Assembly (NCBI GenBank): GCA_002314945.1
Contig: DCHV01000093.1
Location: forward strand, 1 to 23,567
Direction of reading: 5' to 3'
Length of the DNA stretch: 23,567 nucleotides
From: Prevotellaceae bacterium UBA1743
GTDB taxonomy: Bacteria > Bacteroidota > Bacteroidia > Bacteroidales > Bacteroidaceae
This document shows, in pieces, positions 15,839 through 23,417 of this stretch; position 1 is the stretch's first letter; each line of letters begins with the position of its first letter. Position numbers and translations under genes: made by a program. Below the pieces are notes generated by a model, which had not been told where the DNA came from, ran no database searches, and was given only the letters and a program-made list of their open reading frames with translations.

Positions 15839-16939
15839 ATGCACACACAAGACAAACGCATCGTACTCACCCTCGACGCGGGAGGTACCAATTTCGTTTT
15901 CTCTGCCATGCAGGGATTTCAGGAAATAGCAGAACCCATCCGCTTGAACGCGGTATCCGATCACATTCAGGGTTGCCTCGACACTCTCGTGGAAGGCTTT
16001 CGCCAGATTATGAATCAGTTGAAAGAGAAACCATCCGCCATCAGTTTCGCTTTCCCTGGTCCTGCCGATTACGAACATGGGGTGATAGGCGACCTACCTA
16101 ATTTCCCTGCCTTTCGAGGAGGAGTGGCCTTAGGACCCTATCTTGAACAAGTTTTCGGACTTCCTGTCTTCATCAACAACGATGGCAACCTCTTTGCCTA
16201 CGGAGAAGCCATTGCCGGATTCTTGCCCCAAGTCAACCAAGCGTTACAGGCACAGGGCAGCACACGCTGTTACAGGAATCTTCTCGGAGTCACCCTCGGT
16301 ACCGGTTTTGGAGGAGGAGTCGTATTGGACGGCACTCTGCTACGAGGCGACAACGGATGCGGAGGAGATGTGTGGTGCATACGCAATCGTCTTTTCCCCA
16401 CTCTAATAGCAGAGGAGAGTGTAAGCATTCGGGCTGTACGCAGAGTTTATGCCGAGCAGTCGGGCGAGTCAATTGACAACCTGACACCTTACGACATCTT
16501 TCTTATCGCCGAGGGTGAAAAGGAAGGCAACAGAACTGCAGCCATTGAGAGTTTCCGTCAGATGGGTTTCGTAGCAGGTGAAACCATAGGTACCGTCTTG
16601 AACATTGTGGATGGTCTTGTTGTTATCGGAGGCGGGTTGGCAGGAGCAGGCAAATATATACTGCCAGGCTTGATGGAAGCCCTTCAGGGACAAGTCGGCA
16701 CCTTTGCGGGTGACCATTTCCCCATGTTGCAGATGCAATGCTACAACTGGGAGGACGAGGCACAAAGGCAACAGTTCCTTCAGATTAGTACAGGCAAAGT
16801 TACCACTCCCCATTACGAGGTGGAAGTACCCTATCAGACGACACGTAGCATCTGTATCGGCCTCAGTCGAAACGGAGCCAGCACCAGTATTATGTACGGG
16901 GCATACGCCTACGCCCTTAATGAATTAGAAAAGAAATGA
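15839..16939 (+). CDS. ROK family sugar kinase
   Basis: A 366-residue ATP-dependent hexose kinase of the ROK family. The N-terminal phosphate-binding loop is LDAGGTNFVFS (residues 12-22), FAFPGPAD (about 70-77) is the second family motif, NNDGNLFAYGEA holds the likely catalytic Asp115, and LGTGFGGGVVLDGTLLRG (about 153-170) is the nucleotide loop. The zinc-binding signature of most ROK members (GH followed by CxCGxxGCxE) is absent: the equivalent region reads DNGCGGDVWCIRN. It is longer than the usual 300 residues. No DNA-binding domain is present, so it is a kinase and not a repressor. It sits between the isomerase and the EEP gene, overlapping the latter by 4 bases; a role as mannokinase or fructokinase is an inference from that context. 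Confidence 0.85.
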   Translation: MHTQDKRIVLTLDAGGTNFVFSAMQGFQEIAEPIRLNAVSDHIQGCLDTLVEGFRQIMNQLKEKPSAISFAFPGPADYEHGVIGDLPNFPAFRGGVALGPYLEQVFGLPVFINNDGNLFAYGEAIAGFLPQVNQALQAQGSTRCYRNLLGVTLGTGFGGGVVLDGTLLRGDNGCGGDVWCIRNRLFPTLIAEESVSIRAVRRVYAEQSGESIDNLTPYDIFLIAEGEKEGNRTAAIESFRQMGFVAGETIGTVLNIVDGLVVIGGGLAGAGKYILPGLMEALQGQVGTFAGDHFPMLQMQCYNWEDEAQRQQFLQISTGKVTTPHYEVEVPYQTTRSICIGLSRNGASTSIMYGAYAYALNELEKK

Positions 16940-17781
16940 AATTTTACACTTATCTACTCGCAGCATTTGTCATTTTGTTTTCGTCATGTACGAAAGACTC
17001 GACACCCATACGCATCGGCTCGTTCAACAACCAATGCGATATCTTCGATCCAGATCTTTGGCCCACACGCCTTCAACTTGTCCGTCAATTATTTGATGAA
17101 GAACAGTTTGATGTGGTGGGAATGCAAGAACCTTTTTGGAATCAGATGGCAGATATGGAAAAAATACTTCCAGAGTACGGATGGGTCGGGCTTTCCACAG
17201 ATGGAAAACCGTCCGAAGGATATTGGCATTACAACCCTATCTTCTATCGCAAAGATCGAATAGAGTTAATCAATTGGGGAACCTTTTGGCTTTCAGAAAC
17301 GCCTGAAGTACCTGGTTCAAAAAGTTGGGATACAGGCACATCCCGTTTCTGTACATGGGCTCATCTGAAAGATCGCACGTCTGGGAAGGACTTCTTTGAG
17401 TTCAATGCACATTTTGACAATGTCGGGGAAAATGCACGGATTGAAAGTGCCAAATTGATTGTTCAAAAGACAAAGGAAATCGCTGGAGAAAAGCCATTCT
17501 ACTTCAATGGTGATTTGAATGTTCCTGCTGATTCCGAACCCTATCGTATTCTTTCTTCAGCATTGGTTGATTCCTACCACTCATGCCAGAATAAAGAGAA
17601 TGCGGATATTCCATCATACAATGCTTGGAGCGCAATACAGCATTCCGATGCCAATGAGAATATTGATCACCTCTTTATTTCCCCCAACTCAAATGCACTC
17701 CACTGGAAACTGAATATTCTTTCGGTGGATAGTCTTTATCCTTCCGATCATTTTCCCATTGTCGTAGATTGGCAGATTTAG
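16936..17781 (+). CDS. Endonuclease/exonuclease/phosphatase-fold lipoprotein
   Basis: A 281-residue exported lipoprotein (lipobox LFSSC, Cys18) with the complete metal-dependent EEP fold: Glu65 in GMQEPFW, His159 in FNAHFDNVG, Asp193 and Asn195 in FNGDLNVPAD, Asp244/His245 in ENIDHLF, and Asp271/His272 in PSDHFPIV. These are the metal and acid/base residues of the DNase I/sphingomyelinase/inositol phosphatase clan. Being outside the cytoplasm, it is more likely to act on phosphate esters or other extracellular substrates than on DNA repair intermediates; the substrate is unknown. Its ATG overlaps the ROK stop (ATGA), so it is translated with the sugar genes. Its stop codon overlaps that of the convergent ATPase gene by 4 bases. 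Confidence 0.88.
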   Translation: MKFYTYLLAAFVILFSSCTKDSTPIRIGSFNNQCDIFDPDLWPTRLQLVRQLFDEEQFDVVGMQEPFWNQMADMEKILPEYGWVGLSTDGKPSEGYWHYNPIFYRKDRIELINWGTFWLSETPEVPGSKSWDTGTSRFCTWAHLKDRTSGKDFFEFNAHFDNVGENARIESAKLIVQKTKEIAGEKPFYFNGDLNVPADSEPYRILSSALVDSYHSCQNKENADIPSYNAWSAIQHSDANENIDHLFISPNSNALHWKLNILSVDSLYPSDHFPIVVDWQI

Positions 17782-18971
17782 CCAATCAAGTCCGCCAAAT
17801 GGCAAGAGAGAAAATCTTCGATGGATATTCCGCCCGTACCTATTACGAATGAACGGGTGGGATGAAATGCCTTATTGAACGCTGGCAAGCCACTGTTCGT
17901 GGAACGTCGTCCACTTTTCACCTCTATGGCAAGAGTGGTTTCGGCAGATACGATGACAAAGTCAACTTCACAGTTTCTCTCGCGCCAGTAATATACTTGG
18001 TACTCCAGTTCCTCTGCTTGACTGACGAGATAGGCCCCTACTGCACTCTCCACCCATCTGCCCCATATTTCCGTATCTTGACGGTCTTTCAGGAAGGTAC
18101 GCCCCTTATTTGCCGTAAGAAGAGCGTTGTTATAGACCTGAAACTTAGGGATGGAATTGTACTTTCTTGCATCGTCGTTGGCATATTTCTGCAATGCACT
18201 GAGTAAAGAACTCTGGCTGAGTATCTTCAGATAACCAGACACTGTAGTTACATTACCTGCATCCTGCAACTTCCCTATCATCTTTGTCAATGACAACTGT
18301 TCGGAAGAGTAACAGCATCCCAATTCGAAGGTTCGCTTCATCAAGGATGGCTTATAGATATTGGATGTCATGATGACATCCTTCTCTATGGCTGGCGCCA
18401 CGAGGGAATCCTTGATGTATTTTTTCCACCTTTTTTCATTGTTTACCAGCATGGCAGGACCTGGATAGCCTCCATAATAGATATACTGATCCAGTGTATA
18501 TCCGAAAGCATCACGCATCTCGGGGTAACTCCAGTGTGTGATTCGGATCAGTTCGAATCTACCAGCGAGGGATTCTGTAAGCCCTTTCTTGAGCAGAAGT
18601 CTGGAACTACCGAGAATGATGACCTTCATATTCCTTCTTTCGCGGCTATCCTTATCCCATTCAGCTTTCACCATCTCGCTCCAGTTGTCTATTTTCTGTA
18701 TTTCGTCTATCACCAGCAGATGTTCTTCCTCATGCAACATCTGCATGGTAACACGTACTGATTCCCATACTCGACGAATCCAATCGCTGTCTTGCGTGTT
18801 GATAGCATCGGCATTCTCAAACGTATATGGAATGGCAATATCTCTCAGCACTTGCTGAACGAGTGTTGACTTGCCTACTTGACGAGGGCCTGCAAGTACT
18901 TGGATAAACTTACGCGGCTCATTGACTCTTGAAAGGATTGTTTCGTAGTGATGACGGACAAACTCAGACAT
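17778..18971 (-). CDS. AAA_14/DUF4143 family ATPase
   Basis: A 397-residue cytoplasmic ATPase. Walker A is GPRQVGKST (28-36), Walker B LLVIDEIQK (85-93), and sensor 1 GSSR (121-124). The C-terminal DUF4143 part (about 190-397) contains a PD-(D/E)xK-like pattern: Glu308 in GRWVESAVG, Asp337 in CEVDFVIV and Glu350-x-Lys352 in AIEVKSG, suggestive of a restriction-endonuclease-like fold. The family is abundant and patchily distributed in Bacteroidetes; its role is not established and defence, stress or orphan functions have all been considered. It is a single gene between two unrelated sugar-related units, preceded by a 22-bp repeat array and a palindrome, which suggests separate acquisition and its own control. 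Confidence 0.85.
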   Translation of the reverse strand: MSEFVRHHYETILSRVNEPRKFIQVLAGPRQVGKSTLVQQVLRDIAIPYTFENADAINTQDSDWIRRVWESVRVTMQMLHEEEHLLVIDEIQKIDNWSEMVKAEWDKDSRERRNMKVIILGSSRLLLKKGLTESLAGRFELIRITHWSYPEMRDAFGYTLDQYIYYGGYPGPAMLVNNEKRWKKYIKDSLVAPAIEKDVIMTSNIYKPSLMKRTFELGCCYSSEQLSLTKMIGKLQDAGNVTTVSGYLKILSQSSLLSALQKYANDDARKYNSIPKFQVYNNALLTANKGRTFLKDRQDTEIWGRWVESAVGAYLVSQAEELEYQVYYWRERNCEVDFVIVSAETTLAIEVKSGRRSTNSGLPAFNKAFHPTRSFVIGTGGISIEDFLSCHLADLIG

Positions 18972-18981
18972 ATTATTTAGT

Positions 18982-18994
18982 ATTGATTATCAAT
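18982..18994. promoter_or_regulatory. 13-bp palindrome upstream of the ATPase gene
   Basis: ATTGAT-T-ATCAAT, a perfect inverted repeat with a 1-base centre, lies 11 to 23 bases before the ATPase start codon, between it and the tandem repeats. It is a candidate operator; in an AT-rich spacer chance is also possible. Confidence 0.35.
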
Positions 18995-19001
18995 TAACTA
19001 A

Positions 19002-19089
19002 TTCATTACAAAATGTTCAATTCTTCATTACAAAATGTTCAATTCCTCATTACAAAATGTTCAATTCTTCATTACAAAATGTTCAATTC
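19002..19089. repeat. Four 22-bp tandem direct repeats
   Basis: Four head-to-tail copies begin at 19002, 19024, 19046 and 19068. Each ends in the core TTACAAAATGTTCAATTC, and only the third differs, by one base at its first position. There are no spacers, so it is not a CRISPR array. It lies 30 bases upstream of the ATPase start and about 120 bases before the promoter of the DUF4838 gene. It may be an array of regulator sites or a variable-number tandem repeat. Confidence 0.9.
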
Positions 19090-19186
19090 TCGATGCAAAG
19101 GAACGATTTTGTAAGCGATTCTCCAAATTTCTGAGCAACAAACCCAATCAAAAGTGGATATTTTTCAGATATTATCGCTTCTGAAG

Positions 19187-19218
19187 CTTGTTAATACACT
19201 CGCATATTCGTACCTTTG
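19187..19218 (+). promoter_or_regulatory. Promoter of the DUF4838 gene
   Basis: A -33-like CTTG (19187-19190), a 20-base spacer and a -7 box TACCTTTG (19211-19218) form the best-matched Bacteroidetes promoter in the window. It leaves a leader of about 40 bases before the ATG at 19264. The remainder of 18972-19263 holds only the repeats and palindrome listed separately. Confidence 0.6.
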
Positions 19219-19263
19219 CAGTCAGAATCAAATCTATTTACTTTATTCAAATAAAACTAACAA

Positions 19264-21054
19264 ATGAGAAAATTACAAATCTTACTCTTTGCGATTTTGG
19301 CTATCGGTTGCCAAGTACAATGTACCGACTCACATTGCCTGTTCGACACAGGCAAAAGCCGCTACACCATTGTTATTGACCCCCAAGCATCGGAATGTGT
19401 CCAATATGCAGCAGAAGAATTGCGCGATTGGATACAAGAAGTTTCCGGAGTTACCCTTCCGATAGAAAATAATCTGAAAGCAGGACACAAGGGACAACGC
19501 TTGGTGGTGGGATTCAATGACCTTACATGCCAGAAATTGACGGATGTCACAGTTCCTGATGGTAACAACGACTCTTTCACCTATCGTTCGCTTGGAGGAG
19601 ATGTCTTTTTCTGGGGAGATACGGATAGAGGCACTCTGTATGCCGTCTATTCGTTTTTGGAACGAGAATTGGGTTGCCGCTGGTACAACAGCAGGGTGAG
19701 TATCGCGCCAAAATGTGATGCATGGTCTTTCGGTGAACTGTCCCACAGCGAGTCACCCGTCATACGGATGAGAAACATCTTTTATTACGATGTATTTACA
19801 CATCCCGAATTTCCAGCACGCCTTAAGAGCAATGGTGAGATCAATGATCCAAAGTATGGAGGTGCCCTCTGTTATTGGAGCGGCCATACATTACCCATGT
19901 TTATCAATGCCGACAAGTATTTTGCCGAGCACCCCGAGTATTTCGCAGAAGTAAATGGAAAGCGCATTGCCAATTCCACACCCTGTCTATCAAATCCTGA
20001 TGTACTGAGAATTACCATTGAAGAAACACGCAAAGCGATACAGGCATACCCCAATTTCACCATCTATAGCGTATCTCAAGGCGATGGGTGTCCCTACTGC
20101 AAATGCAAGACATGCGAGGCTTTGAAGGCACAATACGAGGGTACAGAATCGGGGCTCCTAATTTGGTTCATCAATCAAGTGGCCGATGCCCTGAAAGATG
20201 AGTTTCCCGATAAGTTCATCGGTACATTTGCCTACCAACATACGCGTCCTGCTCCCAAAAACATCAAGCCACGCGAGAATGTGGTTATTCGTCTGTGTCC
20301 CATCGAAGAATGTCAGTTGCACCAGTATGATGCTTGTTGCGAGAAGAACCAAGCATTTCTGAAAGACCTGGAGGATTGGGCTCAAGTAGCTCCTCATCTG
20401 TATATCTGGGATTACGTCACCACTTTCTCCAATTATCTATTGCCCTCGCCCAACATCTGGACATTTCAGGATCGCATACGTCGTTTCCGCGATGCCCACG
20501 CCATTGGTGTAATGACGCAGGGCAGTTACCAAAGTGTGAGCAGTGCCTTCGAGGATATGAAAGCCTACGTTTTAGTGAAACTCCTTTGGAATCCCGACTG
20601 TGACATAGAGGAAGTGATACGCGACTTCACCGATGGTTTCTTCGGCAAGGCGGCTGGTCCCATCATCCGCGAGTACATAGCTTACGAGAAGAAAAACCTT
20701 ATCCGGGAAGACAACCACGAAGACCTATACCTATCCCACGAAGCGGATATGTACACCGATGATTTCATTCCTGGTGCCAAAGAGTTTTTCGTTAGAGCCA
20801 AACAAGCCATTCGAGAGGCAGGTGGCGAGGATGTGGAGGAACTTATTGCACGCGTAGAGTACGCCGAGGTTTCTATATGTTGCTTGGAACTGCTCCGCGA
20901 TCCGTCTCAGGGGAAGGCCGATGGTTCATTCGAACTGCTCAAAAGGGTTGCCAAGAGGGAAGGAATCACCATCTGGCAAGAATTTGGCAATAAAGTGAGA
21001 ATCGAAGATTTAATCAAATTAATCGAGGAAGGAACCCAGAGAATCAATTTGTAG
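19264..21054 (+). CDS. DUF4838 glycoside-hydrolase-like lipoprotein
   Basis: A 596-residue exported protein. The signal peptide ends near LAIGC (Cys16; Cys20 is an alternative). Residues about 30-160 form an alpha/beta N-terminal domain of the GH20b/alpha-glucuronidase N type (YTIVIDPQASECVQYAAEELRDWIQEVSG, FFWGDTDRGTLYAVYSFLERELGCRWY). Residues about 165-480 match the DUF4838 TIM-barrel-like domain: GHTLPMFINADKYFAEHPEYFA, then SQGDGCPYCKCKTC with four cysteines (276, 279, 281, 284) that could bind a metal, YLYIWDY-type strand (LYIWDYVTTFSNYLLPSPN), and a helical C-terminus. The family is common near polysaccharide-use loci, but its activity is not established. It is a single-gene unit with its own promoter and a strong terminator; it ends with TAG, then TAA one codon later. 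Confidence 0.85.
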   Translation: MRKLQILLFAILAIGCQVQCTDSHCLFDTGKSRYTIVIDPQASECVQYAAEELRDWIQEVSGVTLPIENNLKAGHKGQRLVVGFNDLTCQKLTDVTVPDGNNDSFTYRSLGGDVFFWGDTDRGTLYAVYSFLERELGCRWYNSRVSIAPKCDAWSFGELSHSESPVIRMRNIFYYDVFTHPEFPARLKSNGEINDPKYGGALCYWSGHTLPMFINADKYFAEHPEYFAEVNGKRIANSTPCLSNPDVLRITIEETRKAIQAYPNFTIYSVSQGDGCPYCKCKTCEALKAQYEGTESGLLIWFINQVADALKDEFPDKFIGTFAYQHTRPAPKNIKPRENVVIRLCPIEECQLHQYDACCEKNQAFLKDLEDWAQVAPHLYIWDYVTTFSNYLLPSPNIWTFQDRIRRFRDAHAIGVMTQGSYQSVSSAFEDMKAYVLVKLLWNPDCDIEEVIRDFTDGFFGKAAGPIIREYIAYEKKNLIREDNHEDLYLSHEADMYTDDFIPGAKEFFVRAKQAIREAGGEDVEELIARVEYAEVSICCLELLRDPSQGKADGSFELLKRVAKREGITIWQEFGNKVRIEDLIKLIEEGTQRINL

Positions 21055-21087
21055 ATGTAATTCTGCCATACACGTTCTGAATACAAT

Positions 21088-21141
21088 ATTCCCACGCTCT
21101 ACCTTCGCTGACAAACGGGAGGTAGAGCGTGGGAATTTTTT
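21088..21141 (+). terminator. Rho-independent terminator after the DUF4838 gene
   Basis: A perfect 16-bp stem (ATTCCCACGCTCTACC 21088-21103 with its complement at 21121-21136, 17-base loop) runs into a T tract at 21136-21141. It also lies just beyond the end of the convergent GH95-like gene and may serve both. Confidence 0.9.
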
Positions 21142-21149
21142 CGAGCCTA

Positions 21150-23384
21150 TTATTCGCCTGCTTTCCAATATACAGTTTCTCCTGCCTGCGTGTCGTATTC
21201 ACGAGGTGTGTCTTCGCCAGGGATGAGGAGGGATAGTTTGCCGCCCTTCTCGGAATATACACGAATATATTCTACCTGCCCCTTTGACATCTTGGCCGAA
21301 ACGAGGAAGGCTCCACGGGCACGCAACTGCTCGAAACTTACATCCTGCCAAGAAGTGGGAATTGCAGGGAATACACGGATGGTACCTGTGTGGCCTTGCA
21401 TGAGCATCTGCTGAATACCAGAGGCAAAGGCGAAGTTACCCTCCAACGTAAACGGACGGTACGTAAATTCGGATTTTCCAGATCTCGTCTGATCGCCATT
21501 GGCATGGAAGGTATTAGGCAGACAGAAACATTCAGCAAAGATGCGCAATGCCTCGGCTGCTCCCTCGCCATCCATAGCACGAGCCTTGAGGTTGCCCAAC
21601 CAACTGTAGGAATACCCACACCACCAAGCGGGGCCCATGTCATCGAGACACTTAATGGTAGCACGGATAATCTTCTGTGCCTCCTCACCGTCACACCAGT
21701 CGATAAGTCCCAAGGGGAAGAGGGCCATCGCATTGGAGAAATGACGATGTGACTCATTGTAGGGGAAGCCCTTGGCAAAGGTGAGCGCGTCATTTTCAAG
21801 GTCGAATTCGGGCATCTCGGAGAGACACTTTGTCCAGTGTGCGGCCTCTTCCTCCTTACCCAGAGCGGTAGCCATTTCAGAAGCGGATCCGAAGGTGAAA
21901 CGGATTAGGGCAAGGTCATAGTTGGTAATTGTACGGAACCATGCCTCAAGCGAATTATTGTATATCTCGGGACTTGTACTGAGCGGAAGGGTGCGATGAC
22001 CCGTCTCGTCCATTACCGTCAACTGTTCGAGGGCGATAGCCGCTTGTTCCATGAAGGGGTATGCACGGTCGCTGAGGAACTCGTCATCGGCGGAGTATTT
22101 CCAATGGAGATAGAAGTGCTGGGAAATCCAAGCACCCACCGTGGGGGACATAGAGTATTGCGCCCAGCCTCCCATGGCACGTCCGTCCAACGTAGTGACA
22201 CCAGGGACAATGATACCATCAGTACCGAAGAAACGGCGGGTATATTCCTTGAACGCCTCTTGTTGGTCCCACATCGTGTTGAGGTAGGCCATTCCTTCGG
22301 ACAGGTGATTGCCGATATACACGGGCCAATAACTCAACTGAGTGTTGAGGTCGTTATGGAAGTCGCCCTTCCAGGGAGGGAGCATTCCGTCGTCGGCTGT
22401 CCATACTGCCTGGAGGGAAATGGGGCGTGAGTTCTCGCGACTGGCAGAGCCCAACTTATACATCTCGTTGTCATACTGGCGCTGTAGGACAGAATCAGGC
22501 ACAGATACCGAGGAGGCCTGCCAGAAACCATTCCAGTAACCAATATGCGTCTTGTAGTCGGCTTGCACGCCACGCTGGAGAGCGAGGGATGCCTCTTCTT
22601 CGGCACTTTCTTCATTCAACGACGTGTTCACACTCCACACACCATAAAGAGTATTTCCACTGCGTTTCCATTCCACCACCACATCGTAGCTGAAATCACC
22701 ATATCCCTGTTGATGATATACAATCTTATCACCTTCGCGTATCACTTCACCCTGAGGATAACCCAGTTTCATCAGGTCAATATCGCTATGGGCTCCTTCT
22801 CCGGGGTTGGTGGGATTGAAATAGTTGGGGGTCTTCAGAGTGGGACAGAAATCCTTGTCCTTGATACCCCTGAACACAAACCATCCCACTGGCTTGGAGG
22901 CATTCACAAAGGTTTCGAGTGAAATACCATTCTCCCACTCTACCCTGCACAATGCATTGCGGAGGAATAATCGGACGGAAGTAGCATTTCCGAAACTCTC
23001 GGTAGGAAATTCCAAGGCAGCACAAGGTATCTTGCTGGGAGCCGCTTTCTTTCCGTATGGCATGTCTATCTTCTCCTGGATAGAAGCCACGTCACCTTCA
23101 GCCACACGTTCCTGAATCCATTTGAAATTGAGTTCCTTGCAATCATCCATACCTTCTGTAGGACGAAGATCCCACAGGTCGGTGTGATCCAGGGAGAAAC
23201 GCAGCGAATCGCCGCGTTGCCATACCAGTTCACCCAAAACGGCATTACCTAAAGGCACCGCCTCGTCCCAGCACGTAGCCAATGAGTCGTACTGCAAGTC
23301 ACTGGCTGTCTCTTTCACTTCGAGTCTGCCACTGCACGAGACGCAGAAGATGACCAATGTCATCAATTGAAAAAACCTTTTCAT
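21150..23384 (-). CDS. GH95-like glycoside hydrolase (alpha-L-fucosidase family), lipoprotein
   Basis: A 744-residue exported lipoprotein (lipobox FCVSC, Cys17). The start shows the GH95 N-terminal beta domain (WDEAVPLGNAVLGELVWQRGDSLRFSLDHTDLWD), then the (alpha/alpha)6 barrel with SLQAVWTADDGMLPPWKGDFHNDLNTQLSYWP (about 323-354), SPE (Glu473), HRHFSNAMALFP (about 546-557) and FTLEGNFAFASGIQQML (about 645-661), and a C-terminal beta domain. These line up with GH95 alpha-1,2-L-fucosidases, but two active-site motifs differ: the usual NxN is Asp345-Leu-Asn347, and the usual DGN is Glu648-Gly-Asn650. It may belong to a divergent subfamily with another substrate. It follows a Gfo/Idh/MocA gene by 33 bases, probably in one operon. 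Confidence 0.85.
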   Translation of the reverse strand: MKRFFQLMTLVIFCVSCSGRLEVKETASDLQYDSLATCWDEAVPLGNAVLGELVWQRGDSLRFSLDHTDLWDLRPTEGMDDCKELNFKWIQERVAEGDVASIQEKIDMPYGKKAAPSKIPCAALEFPTESFGNATSVRLFLRNALCRVEWENGISLETFVNASKPVGWFVFRGIKDKDFCPTLKTPNYFNPTNPGEGAHSDIDLMKLGYPQGEVIREGDKIVYHQQGYGDFSYDVVVEWKRSGNTLYGVWSVNTSLNEESAEEEASLALQRGVQADYKTHIGYWNGFWQASSVSVPDSVLQRQYDNEMYKLGSASRENSRPISLQAVWTADDGMLPPWKGDFHNDLNTQLSYWPVYIGNHLSEGMAYLNTMWDQQEAFKEYTRRFFGTDGIIVPGVTTLDGRAMGGWAQYSMSPTVGAWISQHFYLHWKYSADDEFLSDRAYPFMEQAAIALEQLTVMDETGHRTLPLSTSPEIYNNSLEAWFRTITNYDLALIRFTFGSASEMATALGKEEEAAHWTKCLSEMPEFDLENDALTFAKGFPYNESHRHFSNAMALFPLGLIDWCDGEEAQKIIRATIKCLDDMGPAWWCGYSYSWLGNLKARAMDGEGAAEALRIFAECFCLPNTFHANGDQTRSGKSEFTYRPFTLEGNFAFASGIQQMLMQGHTGTIRVFPAIPTSWQDVSFEQLRARGAFLVSAKMSKGQVEYIRVYSEKGGKLSLLIPGEDTPREYDTQAGETVYWKAGE

Positions 23385-23417
23385 CGTTACTTGTTTCTTG
23401 ATTGTCCTATTCTGCTT

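Noticed and set aside
19002..19089. CRISPR array
   Set aside because: The 22-bp units are contiguous, without spacers, and there are no cas genes.
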